A stretch of DNA of 64,000 nucleotides, taken from the NCBI RefSeq assembly GCF_000016165.1, contig NC_009253.1:186001-250000 (forward strand). Direction: 5' to 3'. Under the pieces are notes generated by a model. It was given only the letters and a program-made list of their open reading frames with translations, did no database searches and had not been told where the DNA came from. Numbering within the stretch: position 1 is the stretch's first letter; each line of letters begins with the position of its first letter. This DNA is from Desulforamulus reducens MI-1 (GTDB taxonomy: Bacteria; Bacillota; Desulfotomaculia; Desulfotomaculales; Desulfotomaculaceae). The position numbers were made by a program, and so were the translations under genes. Shown here piece by piece: positions 1-9,844 of the stretch.

Positions 1-260
<260 letters not shown>

Positions 261-328
261 ATTAGCGAAAGCTAATTATCTAAGGTCGGTCATTCATCAT
301 CAACCTGTTTAGTTTTGAGAGACCAAAT

Positions 329-405
<77 letters not shown>

Positions 406-422
406 ATAAATAGATATATCGT

Positions 423-498
423 GGGGGCATAGCTCAGCTGGGAGAGCACCTGCCTTGCAAGCAGGGGGTCAGCGGTTCGATCCCGCTTGTCTCCACCA
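423..498 (+). tRNA. tRNA-Ala (TGC anticodon)
   Basis: A 76-nt cloverleaf 17 nt after tRNA-Ile. The acceptor GGGGGCA pairs with TGTCTCC through two G-U pairs. The anticodon loop is TTTGCAA-like around TGC, the T loop is TTCGATC, and CCA is encoded. It should be co-transcribed and processed with the rRNA. Confidence 0.96.
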
Positions 499-509
499 TT
501 TTTATCTAT

Positions 510-537
510 TTAGCTATGAGCCATGAGCTTAAGCTAA
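510..537 (+). repeat. GCCATGAGC-type short repeat in the 16S-23S spacer
   Basis: A short palindromic element (TTAGCT ... AGCTAA) with a centre reading ATGAGCCATGAGC. The same words recur at 4258-4291, 4631-4665 and in the tuf1 downstream region near 29709-29895. It looks like a dispersed intergenic repeat. No function can be read from the sequence. Confidence 0.5.
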
Positions 538-1237
538 GTCTCTTAAAAACAAACCTGAAATCCAACGTTCTTTGAAAACTGAACAGCGACAAGTAAAGCG
601 TCGACAAAAACAATTTCAGTAGGTTACCAAAAGTAACCGAGCCGAAAAGCAAGATTGGTCAAGAAAGAAAGGGCATACGGTGGATGCCTAGGCGCTAAGG
701 GCCGAAGAAGGGCGCGGTAAGCTGCGAAAAGCCACGAGGAGCCGCAAGCAGGCATTGATTCGTGGGTACCCGAATGGGGCAACCCGGCGGAGCAAACCTC
801 CGTCACCCTATGCTGAATCCATAGGCATAGAGGAGGGCACCCGGGGAACTGAAACATCTAAGTACCCGGAGGAAGAGAAAGAAACATCGAACCCCCAAGT
901 AGCGGCGAGCGAAAAGGGGCGAGCCTAAACCAGAATTCTTCGGAAATCTGGGGTTGCGGGACCCTCATCACGTGATAACTAGACCTAGTTGAAGACACCT
1001 GGAAAGGTGCTGCACAGAAGGTAAAACACCTGTAGACGAAAGGTTGAACATTACAGAGGAAATCCCAAGTACCGCGGGACACGAGAAACCCCGTGGGAAT
1101 CAGGGGGGACCACCCCCCAAGGCTAAATACCCATAGCGACCGATAGTGAACCAGTACCGTGAGGGAAAGGTGAAAAGCACCCCGGGAGGGGAGTGAAAAA
1201 GAACCTGAAACCGTATGCCTACAAGCTGTCGGAGCAC

Positions 1238-1360
1238 TATTCGAGGTTCGATATTCGAGATTCGAAATTCGAATGCATGTCATATCTTACGGGTCAAGTA
1301 AAAAAGACCCTAAAGGAATGCGTGTATCGAACCACGAACTTCGAACATCGAACTTCGAAG
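1238..1360 (+). other. 23S intervening sequence 1, helix 25 (non-coding)
   Basis: About 120 nt replace the short loop of helix 25, between GGAGCACT and AGTGTGAC. In E. coli these two arms are joined by only a few bases. The ends are long imperfect inverted repeats built from TTCGA units (ATTCGAGGTTCGATATTCG against CGAACATCGAACTTCGAAG). The centre has a GGGTC...GACCC hairpin. It has no plausible gene and is closely related to IVS3. Helix 25 is a known IVS site in Salmonella and other bacteria. Confidence 0.85.
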
Positions 1361-1780
1361 TGTGACGGCGTACTTTTTGTAGAACGGACCGGCGAGTTAC
1401 ATCTAACGTGCAGGTTAAGGCAGGAAAGCCGGAGCCAAAGCGAAAGCAAGTCTTAAAAGGGCGAGAGTGTACGTTGGAGTAGACCCGAAACCTGGTGATC
1501 TACCCATGTCCAGAGTGAAGCTTTAGTAAAATAAAGTGGAGGCTCGAACCGACCTTCGTTGAAAAGGAGGCGGATGAGGTGTGGGTAGGGGTGAAATGCC
1601 AATCGAACCAGGAGATAGCTGGTTCTCCCCGAAATAGCTTTAGGGCTAGCCTCGGTGGATGAATAACGGAGGTAGAGCACTGAATGGGCTAGGGGCCTTC
1701 ACGGGTTACCGAACCCAATCAAACTCCGAATGCCGTTATTTTAGAAACCGGGAGTCAGACTGCGGGTGCTAAGATTCGTA

Positions 1781-1819
<39 letters not shown>

Positions 1820-1973
1820 AAAGATATACTAAGTGGAAAAGGATGTGGGGTTGCTAAGACAACCAGGATGTTGGCTTAGAAGCAGCCACCATTTAAAGAG
1901 TGCGTAATAGCTCACTGGTCAAGTGACCCTGCGCCGAAAATGTAACGGGGCTAAGTATATCACCGAAGCTTTG

Positions 1974-2412
1974 GATTCTCGAGGTTCAATATTCGAGATT
2001 CGATGTTCGAAAGGAAAACTCACATGATAAAAGATTATCATGATCTTGAAGTGTACAAGAGGGGATATAAACTGGCTCTTCAAATACACAAAACAACAAA
2101 GGGTTTTCCGCAGCATGAGTTGTATGAGATAGGGAGCCAAATAAGACGTGCGGCCGTATCAATACCGCTTAATATAGCCGAAGGATACGGTAGAAAGAAC
2201 TATGTAGATGATTTTAAGAGGTTCTTAATAAATGCACTTGGATCCTGTAATGAGGTTGCAGTTTTACTAGATATGATCAAAGACCTTGGATATATATCAG
2301 ATCAGTATGAAGGTTTTAAAGAGGAATACGATCATCTAGGAAGGCAACTAAACAAACTGATACAAACTTGGAAATAATCGAATTTCGAAATTCGAATATC
2401 GAACTTCGAGAA
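1974..2412 (+). other. 23S intervening sequence 2, helix 45 (protein-coding)
   Basis: About 440 nt are inserted at the tip of helix 45, between CACCGAAGCTTTGG and GGTAGGGGAGCG. The ends pair as a long stem: TTCTCGAGGTTCAATATTCG on the left with CGAATATCGAACTTCGAGAA on the right. The loop of this stem is a 117-codon reading frame (2024-2377). Helix 45 is the second classic IVS site. The stem is the kind of structure RNase III removes in known systems. Confidence 0.9.
2024..2377 (+). CDS. Four-helix-bundle IVS protein (S23/IVP family)
   Basis: A 117-residue protein encoded inside the helix-45 insertion of the 23S rRNA. It has the family pattern: an N-terminal DLEVYKRGYKLAL segment, a central QIRRAAVSIPLNIAEGYGR signature near residues 40-58, then FLINALGSCNEV and a C-terminal helix. 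Homologues occur in IVSs of Leptospira and Coxiella, and the fold is shared with Avd of diversity-generating retroelements. The function of IVS proteins is not settled. I chose ATG 2024 over ATG 2003 because AGGA lies 8 nt upstream and the earlier ATG sits in the terminal inverted repeat. Whether it is translated from the rRNA precursor is unknown. Confidence 0.9.
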   Translation: MIKDYHDLEVYKRGYKLALQIHKTTKGFPQHELYEIGSQIRRAAVSIPLNIAEGYGRKNYVDDFKRFLINALGSCNEVAVLLDMIKDLGYISDQYEGFKEEYDHLGRQLNKLIQTWK

Positions 2413-2873
2413 TGGTAGGGGAGCGTTCTTACCACATTGAAGCAGTACCGAAAGGAGCTGTGGAGAGGTAAGAAGTGAGAATGCCGGTATGAGTAAGCGA
2501 AAAGGCAGGTGAGAATCCTGCCCGCCGAAAACCTAAGGATTTCTGGGGAAGGTTCGTCCGCCCAGAGTAAGTCGGGACCTAAGCCGAGGCCGCAAGGCGT
2601 AGGCGATGGACAATCGGTTGAAAATCCGATACCACCAAAAACCGTATGAGGATGGAGTGACGCAGGAGGGTAAGTTAAGCCAGCGGTTGGAAAAGCTGGT
2701 CCAAGCCCGTAGGGTGTAAGATAGGCAAATCCGTCTTACATAAAACCTGAGAGGTGACGGGGAGCGAAAACAAGTAGCGAAGTAACTGATCCCAAACTGC
2801 CAAGAAAAGCTTCTAACGAGGTAAGTTGGTGCCCGTACCGCAAACCGACACAGGTAGGTGGGGTGAGAATCCT

Positions 2874-2905
<32 letters not shown>

Positions 2906-3128
2906 CGGCAAAATGACCCCGTAACTTCGGGAGAAGGGGTGCCTCGGTATCGTGAAAATTGTACGATTGGAGCGAGAAGAGGCCGCAGAGAAAAGGTCCA
3001 AGCGACTGTTTACCAAAAACACAGGTCCCTGCTAAAGCGAAAGCTGACGTATAGGGGCTGACGCCTGCCCGGTGCTGGAAGGTTAAGGGGAAATGTTAAG
3101 GAAACTGAAGCATAGAACCGAAGCCCCA

Positions 3129-3213
<85 letters not shown>

Positions 3214-3464
3214 TTTGGACACTGTCTCAACGAGGGGCTCGGTGAAATTGTAATGACGGTGAAGATGCCGTCTACCTGCGACAGGACAGAAAGACCCCGT
3301 GGAGCTTTACTGTAGCTTGACATTGGGTTTTGGTATTTGATGTACAGGATAGGTGGGAGACTTAGAAGCTTGCACGCCAGTGTAGGTGGAGTCAGCGTTG
3401 GGATACCACCCTTTAGATATTGAAATTCTAACTAAATTCCATGAAGCTGGAATGAGGACAGTGT

Positions 3465-3497
<33 letters not shown>

Positions 3498-3654
3498 CAA
3501 AAGGTAACGGAGGCGCCCAAAGGTTCCCTCAGTGCGGAAGGAAATCGCACGTTAGAGTGTAAAGGCAAAAGGGAGCTTGACAGCGAGACCAACAAGTCGA
3601 GCTGGTACGAAAGTAGGGCTTAGTGATCCGGCGGTTCTGAGTGGAAGGGCCGTC

Positions 3655-3707
<53 letters not shown>

Positions 3708-3708
3708 C

Positions 3709-3804
<96 letters not shown>

Positions 3805-3809
3805 TACGT

Positions 3810-3852
<43 letters not shown>

Positions 3853-3879
3853 TCGCAGGCGCAGGAAACTTGAGAAGAG

Positions 3880-3911
<32 letters not shown>

Positions 3912-4024
3912 GACCGCTGGTGTACCAGCTATCGTGCCAACGGTAGTGCTGGGTAACTAAGTCCGGAAGGGATAAGTGCTGAAAGCATCTAAGCACGAAG
4001 CCTCCTTCAAGATGAGGTTTCCCA

Positions 4025-4153
4025 CCTTCTCGAAGTTCGAGTTTCGACATTCGATGTTCGAATTTGGGTAAGAATTTTGGGTTGTTAAAAATAAAGACCC
4101 AAAAGAAATACTTAGATCGAACTTCGAACCACGAATTTCGAACTTCGAGAAGG
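4025..4153 (+). other. 23S intervening sequence 3, helix 98 (non-coding)
   Basis: About 130 nt are inserted into the helix-98 hairpin near the 3' end, between GAGGTTTCCCACC and GGGTAAGATCCC. The terminal stem TTCTCGAAGTTCGAGTTTCG / CGAATTTCGAACTTCGAGAA has the same TTCGA units as IVS1 and IVS2. The interior hairpin TTTTGGGT...GACCCAAAA resembles the interior of IVS1. Helix 98 is a variable region, but it is a much less familiar IVS site than helices 25 and 45. Confidence 0.82.
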
Positions 4154-4257
4154 GTAAGATCCCATGAAGACTACATGGTAGATAGGCCGGGAGTGTAAGA
4201 GCAGCAATGTTTTCAGCTGACCGGTACTAATAGATCGAGTTCTTGACCAAAAACAAG

Positions 4258-4291
4258 CCTTAGGCCATGTGCCATGAGCCGTGAGCTAAGG
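4258..4291 (+). repeat. GCCATGAGC-type palindromic repeat after 23S
   Basis: The arms CCTTAG and CTAAGG enclose GCCATGTGCCATGAGCCGTGAGC. It is a relative of the elements at 510-537 and 4631-4665. It lies in the 23S-5S spacer. Confidence 0.5.
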
Positions 4292-4420
4292 TTAAGAATA
4301 TATGACGCAATACTAAATAGCTGTTCAGTTTTGAGAGAACATAAATTGTTTGCTCAAAGGAAAAGCCAAAAAGCTCATGGCCCAAGGATGACCTAAAAGT
4401 AATACCCAATAGCATAAAGT

Positions 4421-4538
4421 TTCTGGTGGCGATACCGGAGGGGGTACACCTGTTCCCATCCCGAACACAGCAGTTAAGCCCTCCAGGGCCGATGGTACTT
4501 GGAGCTCACGCTCCTGGGAGAGTAGGTCGTCGCCAGAA
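4421..4538 (+). rRNA. rrf: 5S ribosomal RNA, copy 1
   Basis: A 118-nt 5S gene. The termini TTCTGGTGGC and GTCGCCAGAA pair as helix I. The interior has the conserved CCCATCCCGAACACAGCAGTTAAG segment of loop B/C. It lies about 170 nt after the 23S end and is followed at once by tRNA-Asn. Confidence 0.95.
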
Positions 4539-4547
4539 TAATTATAT

Positions 4548-4622
4548 TCCTCGATAGCTCAATGGTGGAGCAACCGGCTGTTAACCGGTAGGTTGCTGGT
4601 TCGAGTCCAGCTCGGGGAGCCA
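4548..4622 (+). tRNA. tRNA-Asn (GTT anticodon), copy 1
   Basis: A 75-nt cloverleaf 9 nt after 5S. The acceptor TCCTCGA pairs with TCGGGGA, the anticodon loop is CTGTTAA (GTT), the T loop is TTCGAGT, and CCA is encoded. Confidence 0.95.
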
Positions 4623-4630
4623 GTAAAATA

Positions 4631-4665
4631 GCCATCAGCTTTTAGCCATGAGCTATGAGCGAAGG
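4631..4665 (+). repeat. GCCATGAGC-type repeat between the 5S/tRNA-Asn copies
   Basis: The element reads GCCATCAGC...AGCCATGAGCTATGAGC. It is related to the elements at 510-537 and 4258-4291. Its place at the junction of the duplicated unit suggests that recombination between such repeats could have made the duplication. That is inference. Confidence 0.45.
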
Positions 4666-4807
4666 TAAAAATATATGACGCAATACTAAATAGCTGTTCA
4701 GTTTTGAGAGAACATAAATTGTTTGCTCAAAGGAAAAGCCAAAAAGCTCATAGCCCAAGGTCCACAGTCCATGGCTGACCTAAAAGTAATACCCAATAGC
4801 ATAAAGT

Positions 4808-4925
4808 TTCTGGTGGCGATACCGGAGGGGGTACACCTGTTCCCATCCCGAACACAGCAGTTAAGCCCTCCAGGGCCGATGGTACTTGGAGCTCACGCTC
4901 CTGGGAGAGTAGGTCGTCGCCAGAA
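4808..4925 (+). rRNA. rrf: 5S ribosomal RNA, copy 2
   Basis: Second 5S gene, 387 nt downstream of the first. I saw no difference from copy 1 over the whole 118 nt, including both helix I arms. Confidence 0.95.
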
Positions 4926-4934
4926 TAATTATAT

Positions 4935-5009
4935 TCCTCGATAGCTCAATGGTGGAGCAACCGGCTGTTAACCGGTAGGTTGCTGGTTCGAGTCCAGCTC
5001 GGGGAGCCA
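4935..5009 (+). tRNA. tRNA-Asn (GTT anticodon), copy 2
   Basis: A duplicate of the tRNA at 4548-4622, apparently identical, with encoded CCA. It is the last gene of the rRNA operon before the terminator. Confidence 0.95.
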
Positions 5010-5011
5010 AT

Positions 5012-5043
5012 AAAACCTTCTGCATTTGCAGAGGGGTTTTTTT
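5012..5043 (+). terminator. Intrinsic terminator of the rRNA operon
   Basis: A stem AAAACCTTCTGC / GCAGAGGGGTTTT with an ATTT loop, followed by a run of T. It sits directly after the second tRNA-Asn. Confidence 0.9.
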
Positions 5044-5184
5044 ATTTGCCTGTGGGGAATTAATATGGCTTTACTTGGCAAAAAACCTGGATTCATATCA
5101 AGAATATAGGAAAAACTATAAAAACAAAAATAAGAGCTTAAAATAAAAATATAAATGATATAGATTTGCCATCAATCGTTTTTT

Positions 5185-5270
5185 TTGACAAATACAAGGA
5201 TTCCTATGGGTTTAAAAATTTTATAAAAGTATTATAATAAAGTTAAGGTTAGGCAAGGTCAGTAAAACTT
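5185..5270 (+). promoter_or_regulatory. ctsR promoter region with a possible CtsR operator
   Basis: A TTGACA box is at 5185-5190 and a consensus TATAAT at 5233-5238, but they are too far apart to pair with each other. The likely -35 for the TATAAT is the weak TTTAAA at 5211. Immediately downstream are three decamers in phase, AGTTAAGGTT, AGGCAAGGTC and AGTAAAACTT (5241-5270). Each starts with a heptad resembling the CtsR half-site (A/G)GTCAAA, with 3-nt spacing as in known CtsR operators. Each heptad has one or two mismatches, so the operator call is tentative. Confidence 0.5.
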
Positions 5271-5305
5271 CCGAGTTTTTTATTTGCTGGTGAGGTGAGG
5301 GTTTT

Positions 5306-5770
5306 ATGGCAAACATATCAGAATTAATAGAGAAATACATTAAAGAACTGATTCAGGTTAGCCCATGTGACTATGTTGAACTCCAAAGGAACGAATTGGC
5401 GGCCCAGTTTAAGTGTGTACCTTCCCAGATTAATTACGTACTTGCTACTCGGTTTTCCAGTCAAAATGGCTATATTGTAGAGAGTCGAAGGGGAGGGGGC
5501 GGCTTTATAAGAGTTGTTAAGATCCCCCTAGATCAACATAATGACCCGGCTGCACAAATTTATCATTTAGTAGGGGACGATATTAACCAATCCCAGGCTG
5601 AAAAAATTATCAAAAGACTAGCAGAAGAAGAATTTATTACTCAAAGGGAAGCACTTATTTTTAAAGCTGTTATCGACAGAAACGTTTTACGAATGGGATT
5701 ACCCTGGCGAGATAATCTAAGGGCCCAGCTTCTAAGGGCAATGTTAGGGGCAATATTTCGAGAAAGATAG
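5306..5770 (+). CDS. ctsR: Class III stress gene repressor CtsR
   Basis: A 154-residue transcription repressor, the usual CtsR length. The N-terminal winged-helix domain has the segment RNELAAQFKCVPSQINYVL (about 27-46) and the glycine-rich wing SRRGGGGFIRV (about 61-71), which binds the operator and senses heat in B. subtilis. The C-terminal part is the helical dimerization domain. It is the first gene of a four-gene operon with mcsA, mcsB and clpC, 15 nt before mcsA. CtsR normally represses its own operon, and heptad-like sequences lie just upstream of the gene. The RBS is GGTGAGGTGAGG. Confidence 0.97.
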   Translation: MANISELIEKYIKELIQVSPCDYVELQRNELAAQFKCVPSQINYVLATRFSSQNGYIVESRRGGGGFIRVVKIPLDQHNDPAAQIYHLVGDDINQSQAEKIIKRLAEEEFITQREALIFKAVIDRNVLRMGLPWRDNLRAQLLRAMLGAIFRER

Positions 5771-5785
5771 AAGGAGGTTTTACCC

Positions 5786-6298
5786 ATGCTTTGTGATCGT
5801 TGTCAAAAGAGGCCCGCTGAGGTGCATTTTACACAGATCATTAATAATTCCAAAAAACAAATGAATTTGTGTTCTACCTGTGCTTCGGAACTGCAAGCCG
5901 GGAGCTTAGGGTTTGCTCCTCAATTAAATTTACATGACTTTTTAGCAGGTTTAATAAACCACCATTTTACAGGTTCCAGTATACAAACCAATGCTTTACC
6001 GCAGATGCGATGTGAGAAGTGTGGTTCTACGGAAGCCCAGGTGGCGAAGACTGGGTTATTTGGCTGCAGTGAATGTTACAGTCAAATTGGAGAGAGGGTT
6101 AGGCCGCTATTAAAAAGAATTCATGGCAGCAGTATTCATACTGGTAAGGTTCCCAAGAGAACTGGTGGAACGGCCCTTATTGCTAAAGAGATTAGAATAT
6201 TAAAGAATCAGCTTCAGAATGCGATAAAATATGAGGAATTTGAAGAAGCAGCCAGCATTCGAGATCGTATTAAAGAACTGGAACAAAAGCTCCAATAG
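5786..6298 (+). CDS. mcsA: McsA, activator of protein arginine kinase McsB
   Basis: A 170-residue adaptor with two zinc-binding clusters: C3xxC6 with C29xxC32, and a second CxxC pair set near residues 74-96 (CEKC...CSEC). The C-terminal UVR motif (about 134-168, YEEFEEAASIRDRIKELE) is the type that binds Clp ATPases. In B. subtilis McsA activates the McsB kinase and modulates CtsR. It lies 15 nt after ctsR and 12 nt before mcsB, with a clear AGGAGG site. All features expected of the family are present. Confidence 0.96.
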   Translation: MLCDRCQKRPAEVHFTQIINNSKKQMNLCSTCASELQAGSLGFAPQLNLHDFLAGLINHHFTGSSIQTNALPQMRCEKCGSTEAQVAKTGLFGCSECYSQIGERVRPLLKRIHGSSIHTGKVPKRTGGTALIAKEIRILKNQLQNAIKYEEFEEAASIRDRIKELEQKLQ

Positions 6299-6310
6299 GG
6301 GGGATAAGCA

Positions 6311-7384
6311 ATGTCGTTAAAGGAAACAGTTAGCAATCCATATAGTAAGTGGTTAGAGGCAACGGGGCCGGAAAATGATGTAATAATCAGTAGCAGGGTA
6401 CGTTTGGCTAGGAATTTAATGGGATACCCCTTTCCTCATGTATTGGGTCATGAGAATGCAGATAAAGTACTCTATGCAGTTCAGTCAGCCGTTGCTCAAA
6501 AGTCTTTGCAAGAAGCCGTGGGAAATTTAGAGCTGTCCCGGATGACTGAATTATCCTCCATAGAAAGACAAATACTAGTAGAGAAGCATTTAATTAGCCC
6601 GGATATGCTTGAACAGCCTGAAAAACGGGGAGTTGTTTTAAGGGACGATGAAGTAATTAGTATTATGGTGAACGAAGAAGACCATTTACGAATTCAATGC
6701 CTGTTGCCTGGCCTACAGCTAAAGGAATGCTGGGATTTGGCAAATACCGTTGATGACGGCCTTGAACAAATAATAGACTATGCCTTTGCCAAAGAACAGG
6801 GTTATCTTACATCTTGTCCTACAAATATTGGTACTGGTTTAAGAGCGTCAGTCATGTTACATTTGCCCGCTTTGGTTATGACCCGGCAAATTAATGCGGT
6901 TCTTACCACTTTATCAAAGTTAGGTTTAACCGTAAGAGGACTGTATGGAGAGGGGACCCAGGCTACGGGCAACCTGTTCCAAGTTTCTAACCAAGTAACA
7001 TTAGGGCTAACTGAAGAAGAAATTATAGATAATCTAATCACGGTGGCTCTACAACTGGTAACGCAGGAAAGAGCTGCAAGAAGGGCGCTACATAAAGAGC
7101 AACTACATCAGATTGAAGATAAAGTATGGCGGGCCTATGGTTTGTTAAAATATGCTCGTACAATGACATCCAATGAGACCATGACTCTGTTATCTGATAT
7201 GCGGCTAGGGGTTGACCTGGGAGTCATAACTGGGATTCCACCTGGTATTATTATGGAGTTAATCATTCTAAGCAGGCCAGCTTTTTTAAGTAAAGTGAAA
7301 GGGGCCGATTTAAATCCCTATCAAAGGGATATCTTTAGAGCCACTCTAATACGGGAACGGCTAAACTCTTTGTCAAATGAATAG
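6311..7384 (+). CDS. mcsB: Protein-arginine kinase McsB
   Basis: A 357-residue ATP:guanido phosphotransferase-type kinase that phosphorylates arginines on proteins and so marks them for ClpCP. The phosphagen-kinase signature [10 protein letters not shown] is at residues 27-36. The catalytic-domain segment [16 protein letters not shown] is near 165-180 and includes the conserved cysteine. The length agrees with the family. It starts at ATG behind GGGGGG, 12 nt after mcsA, and is followed 11 nt later by clpC. In other Firmicutes it also inactivates CtsR during heat stress. Confidence 0.97.
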   Translation: MSLKETVSNPYSKWLEATGPENDVIISSRVRLARNLMGYPFPHVLGHENADKVLYAVQSAVAQKSLQEAVGNLELSRMTELSSIERQILVEKHLISPDMLEQPEKRGVVLRDDEVISIMVNEEDHLRIQCLLPGLQLKECWDLANTVDDGLEQIIDYAFAKEQGYLTSCPTNIGTGLRASVMLHLPALVMTRQINAVLTTLSKLGLTVRGLYGEGTQATGNLFQVSNQVTLGLTEEEIIDNLITVALQLVTQERAARRALHKEQLHQIEDKVWRAYGLLKYARTMTSNETMTLLSDMRLGVDLGVITGIPPGIIMELIILSRPAFLSKVKGADLNPYQRDIFRATLIRERLNSLSNE

Positions 7385-7395
7385 GAGGTAAAGCT

Positions 7396-9834
7396 ATGTT
7401 TCAAAGATTTACCCAGAGAGCACAGAAAGTATTAATTTTAGCCCAGGAAGAGGCTCGTAGGCTAAAATACCCCTATATTGGCACTGAACATATTCTTCTT
7501 GGACTTATCCGTGAAGGGGAGGGCATTGCAGCCAGAGCCCTTGAACAAATGAATATAAATGCGGACAAAGTAAAAACCACTGTGGAGCAAATTGTGGAAA
7601 TAGGAAATGAAGCTGTATCCGGTGAAATACCCCCAACCCCTAGGGCAAAAAAGGTATTGGAACTGGCAGTGGAGGAATCCCGAAGTATGGGACATAACTA
7701 TGTTGGGACCGAGCACCTACTGTTAGGGCTTGTTAAAGAGGGAGAAGGGGTCGCTGCCCAGGTTTTAGTTTCACTGGGGGCAGATTTAGGAAAGGTTCGA
7801 CAGCAAGTTATTAACATGTTGGGGAGTGGGGGGGGTCAGACCCCTGGTGGAAACGGTCAAGGCTGCCCCGCGGGTGGATGTAAGACTGTTAGTTTGGATC
7901 AATTCAGTCGCGACTTAACTAGATTGGCCAAGGAAGAAAAATTGGACCCTGTTGTTGGAAGGGCAAAGGAAATTGAACGAGTCATACAAGTGCTTTCCCG
8001 CCGTACAAAGAATAATCCTGTTTTAATTGGTGAACCCGGAGTAGGGAAAACCGCCATTGCAGAAGGCCTGGCTCAACGTATTATAGAAGGTAACGTACCA
8101 GAGATATTACTAAATCGTAGGGTTGTTACATTGGATTTAGCAGCCATGGTTGCAGGTACCAAATATCGAGGTGAGTTTGAAGACCGCCTAAAAAAAATCA
8201 TGGAAGAAATTCGACAAGCAGGTAATATCATTGTATTTATTGATGAATTACACACGTTAATTGGTGCTGGGGCCGCAGAGGGCGCCATTGATGCGGCCAA
8301 TATTCTTAAACCGGCCTTGGCCAGAGGTGAAATACAAACCATTGGTGCCACGACTCTAGATGAGTATAGAAAATATATAGAAAAGGATTCAGCTTTAGAG
8401 AGACGTTTCCAACCGATTCAAGTGGATGAACCCACCGTAGAAGAGACCCTTCAGATTTTAAAAGGAATCCGGGATAAATATGAAGCGCATCATCGTGTTA
8501 GTATTACTGATGAGGCCTTGGAGGCAGCAGCTAAATTATCAGATCGTTACATTACTGACCGGTTTTTACCTGACAAGGCCATCGATTTAATAGATGAATC
8601 CGCTTCCCGTGTAAGGATCAAGGCCTTTACTGCGCCACCAGATTTAAAACAGAAAGAAAAGGACCTTGAAGAAATCCGCAAGGAAAAGGAGTCAGCCATT
8701 AACAACCAGGAGTTTGAAAAAGCCGCTGAGTTAAGGGATCGAGAGCAGGCCTTGTTGACCGAAATTAATCAGGCCAGAGAGAATTGGAACCAAACCAAGG
8801 GGGGCAATAACCTAGTTGTTTCCGAGCAGGATATTGCTCATATTGTTGCCAGTTGGACTGGTGTACCAGTACAGAAAATAGCCCAAGAAGAATCTGAAAA
8901 ACTTCTTAACCTAGAGGAAGTTCTTCACCGGAGAGTGGTGGGGCAGGATGATGCGGTAAAGGCCGTTTCCCGAGCTGTACGCAGAGCTAGGGCGGGCCTA
9001 AAAGACCCTAAGCGCCCTGTGGGCTCCTTTATCTTCCTTGGTCCCACAGGTGTTGGGAAAACCGAGTTGGCCAGGGCACTGGCAGAGTCCCTTTTCGGAG
9101 ATGAAGATGCATTAGTTCGGATAGATATGTCCGAATATATGGAAAAGCATGCGGTATCCCGGCTGGTGGGTGCGCCTCCTGGTTATGTTGGCTATGATGA
9201 GGGCGGACAATTGACAGAGGCCGTTCGCAGAAAGCCCTACTCCGTAGTACTGCTGGATGAAATTGAAAAGGCACATCCCGATGTATTTAACATCCTGCTT
9301 CAGGTACTGGAAGATGGTCGATTAACAGATTCTAGAGGTCGTGTGGTGGATTTCCGTAATACTGTTATTATCATGACTTCCAACGTTGGTCTATCCACCA
9401 TTAAGTCTGTGGGTAAGGTTGGCTTTGCTGCCACTGCCCAAGACCAAGCAGATTACGAGAAAATGAAGGAGCGGGTGGAAGAGGGTCTTAAACGTACTTT
9501 TCGGCCCGAGTTTCTCAACCGTATTGATGAAACCATTGTATTCCATCCCCTGACCCGTGAGCACATTCAACAAATTGTGGATCTAATGCTGCAGGAAGTA
9601 GCCCAGCGGATGGAAGAACACGAGGTTTACCTGTCCTTCACTGAAGGCGCTAAGGAGATTTTGGCCCAAGTAGGATACAGTGAAGAATACGGTGCCAGAC
9701 CGCTCCGTAGAGAAATCCAACGCAGGGTGGAGGATCATCTTTCAGAAGAGCTAATTAAGGGTACTTTTAAGAAAGGTGAGCGGGTTGTTATCGGTGCTGA
9801 AGGCGGGCAAATTATTGTGGGAAAGGAAGAATAG
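7396..9834 (+). CDS. clpC: ATP-dependent Clp protease ATP-binding subunit ClpC
   Basis: An 812-residue Hsp100 unfoldase that feeds ClpP. In order: two N-terminal Clp_N repeats (about 1-145), a glycine-rich linker, AAA+ domain 1 with Walker A GEPGVGKT near 212 and Walker B IVFIDELH, a middle domain with a UVR-like coiled coil (about 420-455), then AAA+ domain 2 with GPTGVGKTE near 549 and a C-terminal D2-small domain. The linker (about 142-165) is unusual: it reads [19 protein letters not shown], with two cysteines. The DNA encoding its start contains GGGGTCAGACCCC, a palindrome also seen in the trpE leader. It is the last gene of the ctsR operon and is followed by a terminator. Confidence 0.98.
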   Translation: MFQRFTQRAQKVLILAQEEARRLKYPYIGTEHILLGLIREGEGIAARALEQMNINADKVKTTVEQIVEIGNEAVSGEIPPTPRAKKVLELAVEESRSMGHNYVGTEHLLLGLVKEGEGVAAQVLVSLGADLGKVRQQVINMLGSGGGQTPGGNGQGCPAGGCKTVSLDQFSRDLTRLAKEEKLDPVVGRAKEIERVIQVLSRRTKNNPVLIGEPGVGKTAIAEGLAQRIIEGNVPEILLNRRVVTLDLAAMVAGTKYRGEFEDRLKKIMEEIRQAGNIIVFIDELHTLIGAGAAEGAIDAANILKPALARGEIQTIGATTLDEYRKYIEKDSALERRFQPIQVDEPTVEETLQILKGIRDKYEAHHRVSITDEALEAAAKLSDRYITDRFLPDKAIDLIDESASRVRIKAFTAPPDLKQKEKDLEEIRKEKESAINNQEFEKAAELRDREQALLTEINQARENWNQTKGGNNLVVSEQDIAHIVASWTGVPVQKIAQEESEKLLNLEEVLHRRVVGQDDAVKAVSRAVRRARAGLKDPKRPVGSFIFLGPTGVGKTELARALAESLFGDEDALVRIDMSEYMEKHAVSRLVGAPPGYVGYDEGGQLTEAVRRKPYSVVLLDEIEKAHPDVFNILLQVLEDGRLTDSRGRVVDFRNTVIIMTSNVGLSTIKSVGKVGFAATAQDQADYEKMKERVEEGLKRTFRPEFLNRIDETIVFHPLTREHIQQIVDLMLQEVAQRMEEHEVYLSFTEGAKEILAQVGYSEEYGARPLRREIQRRVEDHLSEELIKGTFKKGERVVIGAEGGQIIVGKEE

Positions 9835-9844
9835 TATACTAAGT

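Larger units (their letters stand above)
4297..5015 (+). repeat. Tandem duplication of a 5S rRNA / tRNA-Asn unit
   Basis: The block 4297-4628 recurs at 4670-5015. Each copy has a leader (TATGACGCAATACTAAATAG...), one 5S gene and one tRNA-Asn. The copies look identical through both RNA genes. The second carries 14 extra bases in the leader near 4757, so the offset between copies rises from 373 to 387 bp. A GCCATGAGC-type repeat separates the copies. Confidence 0.9.

Noticed and set aside
1193-1456. 87-codon plus-strand frame across the helix-25 insertion.
   Set aside because: It begins and ends in conserved 23S sequence and only crosses the non-coding IVS. It has no family resemblance.
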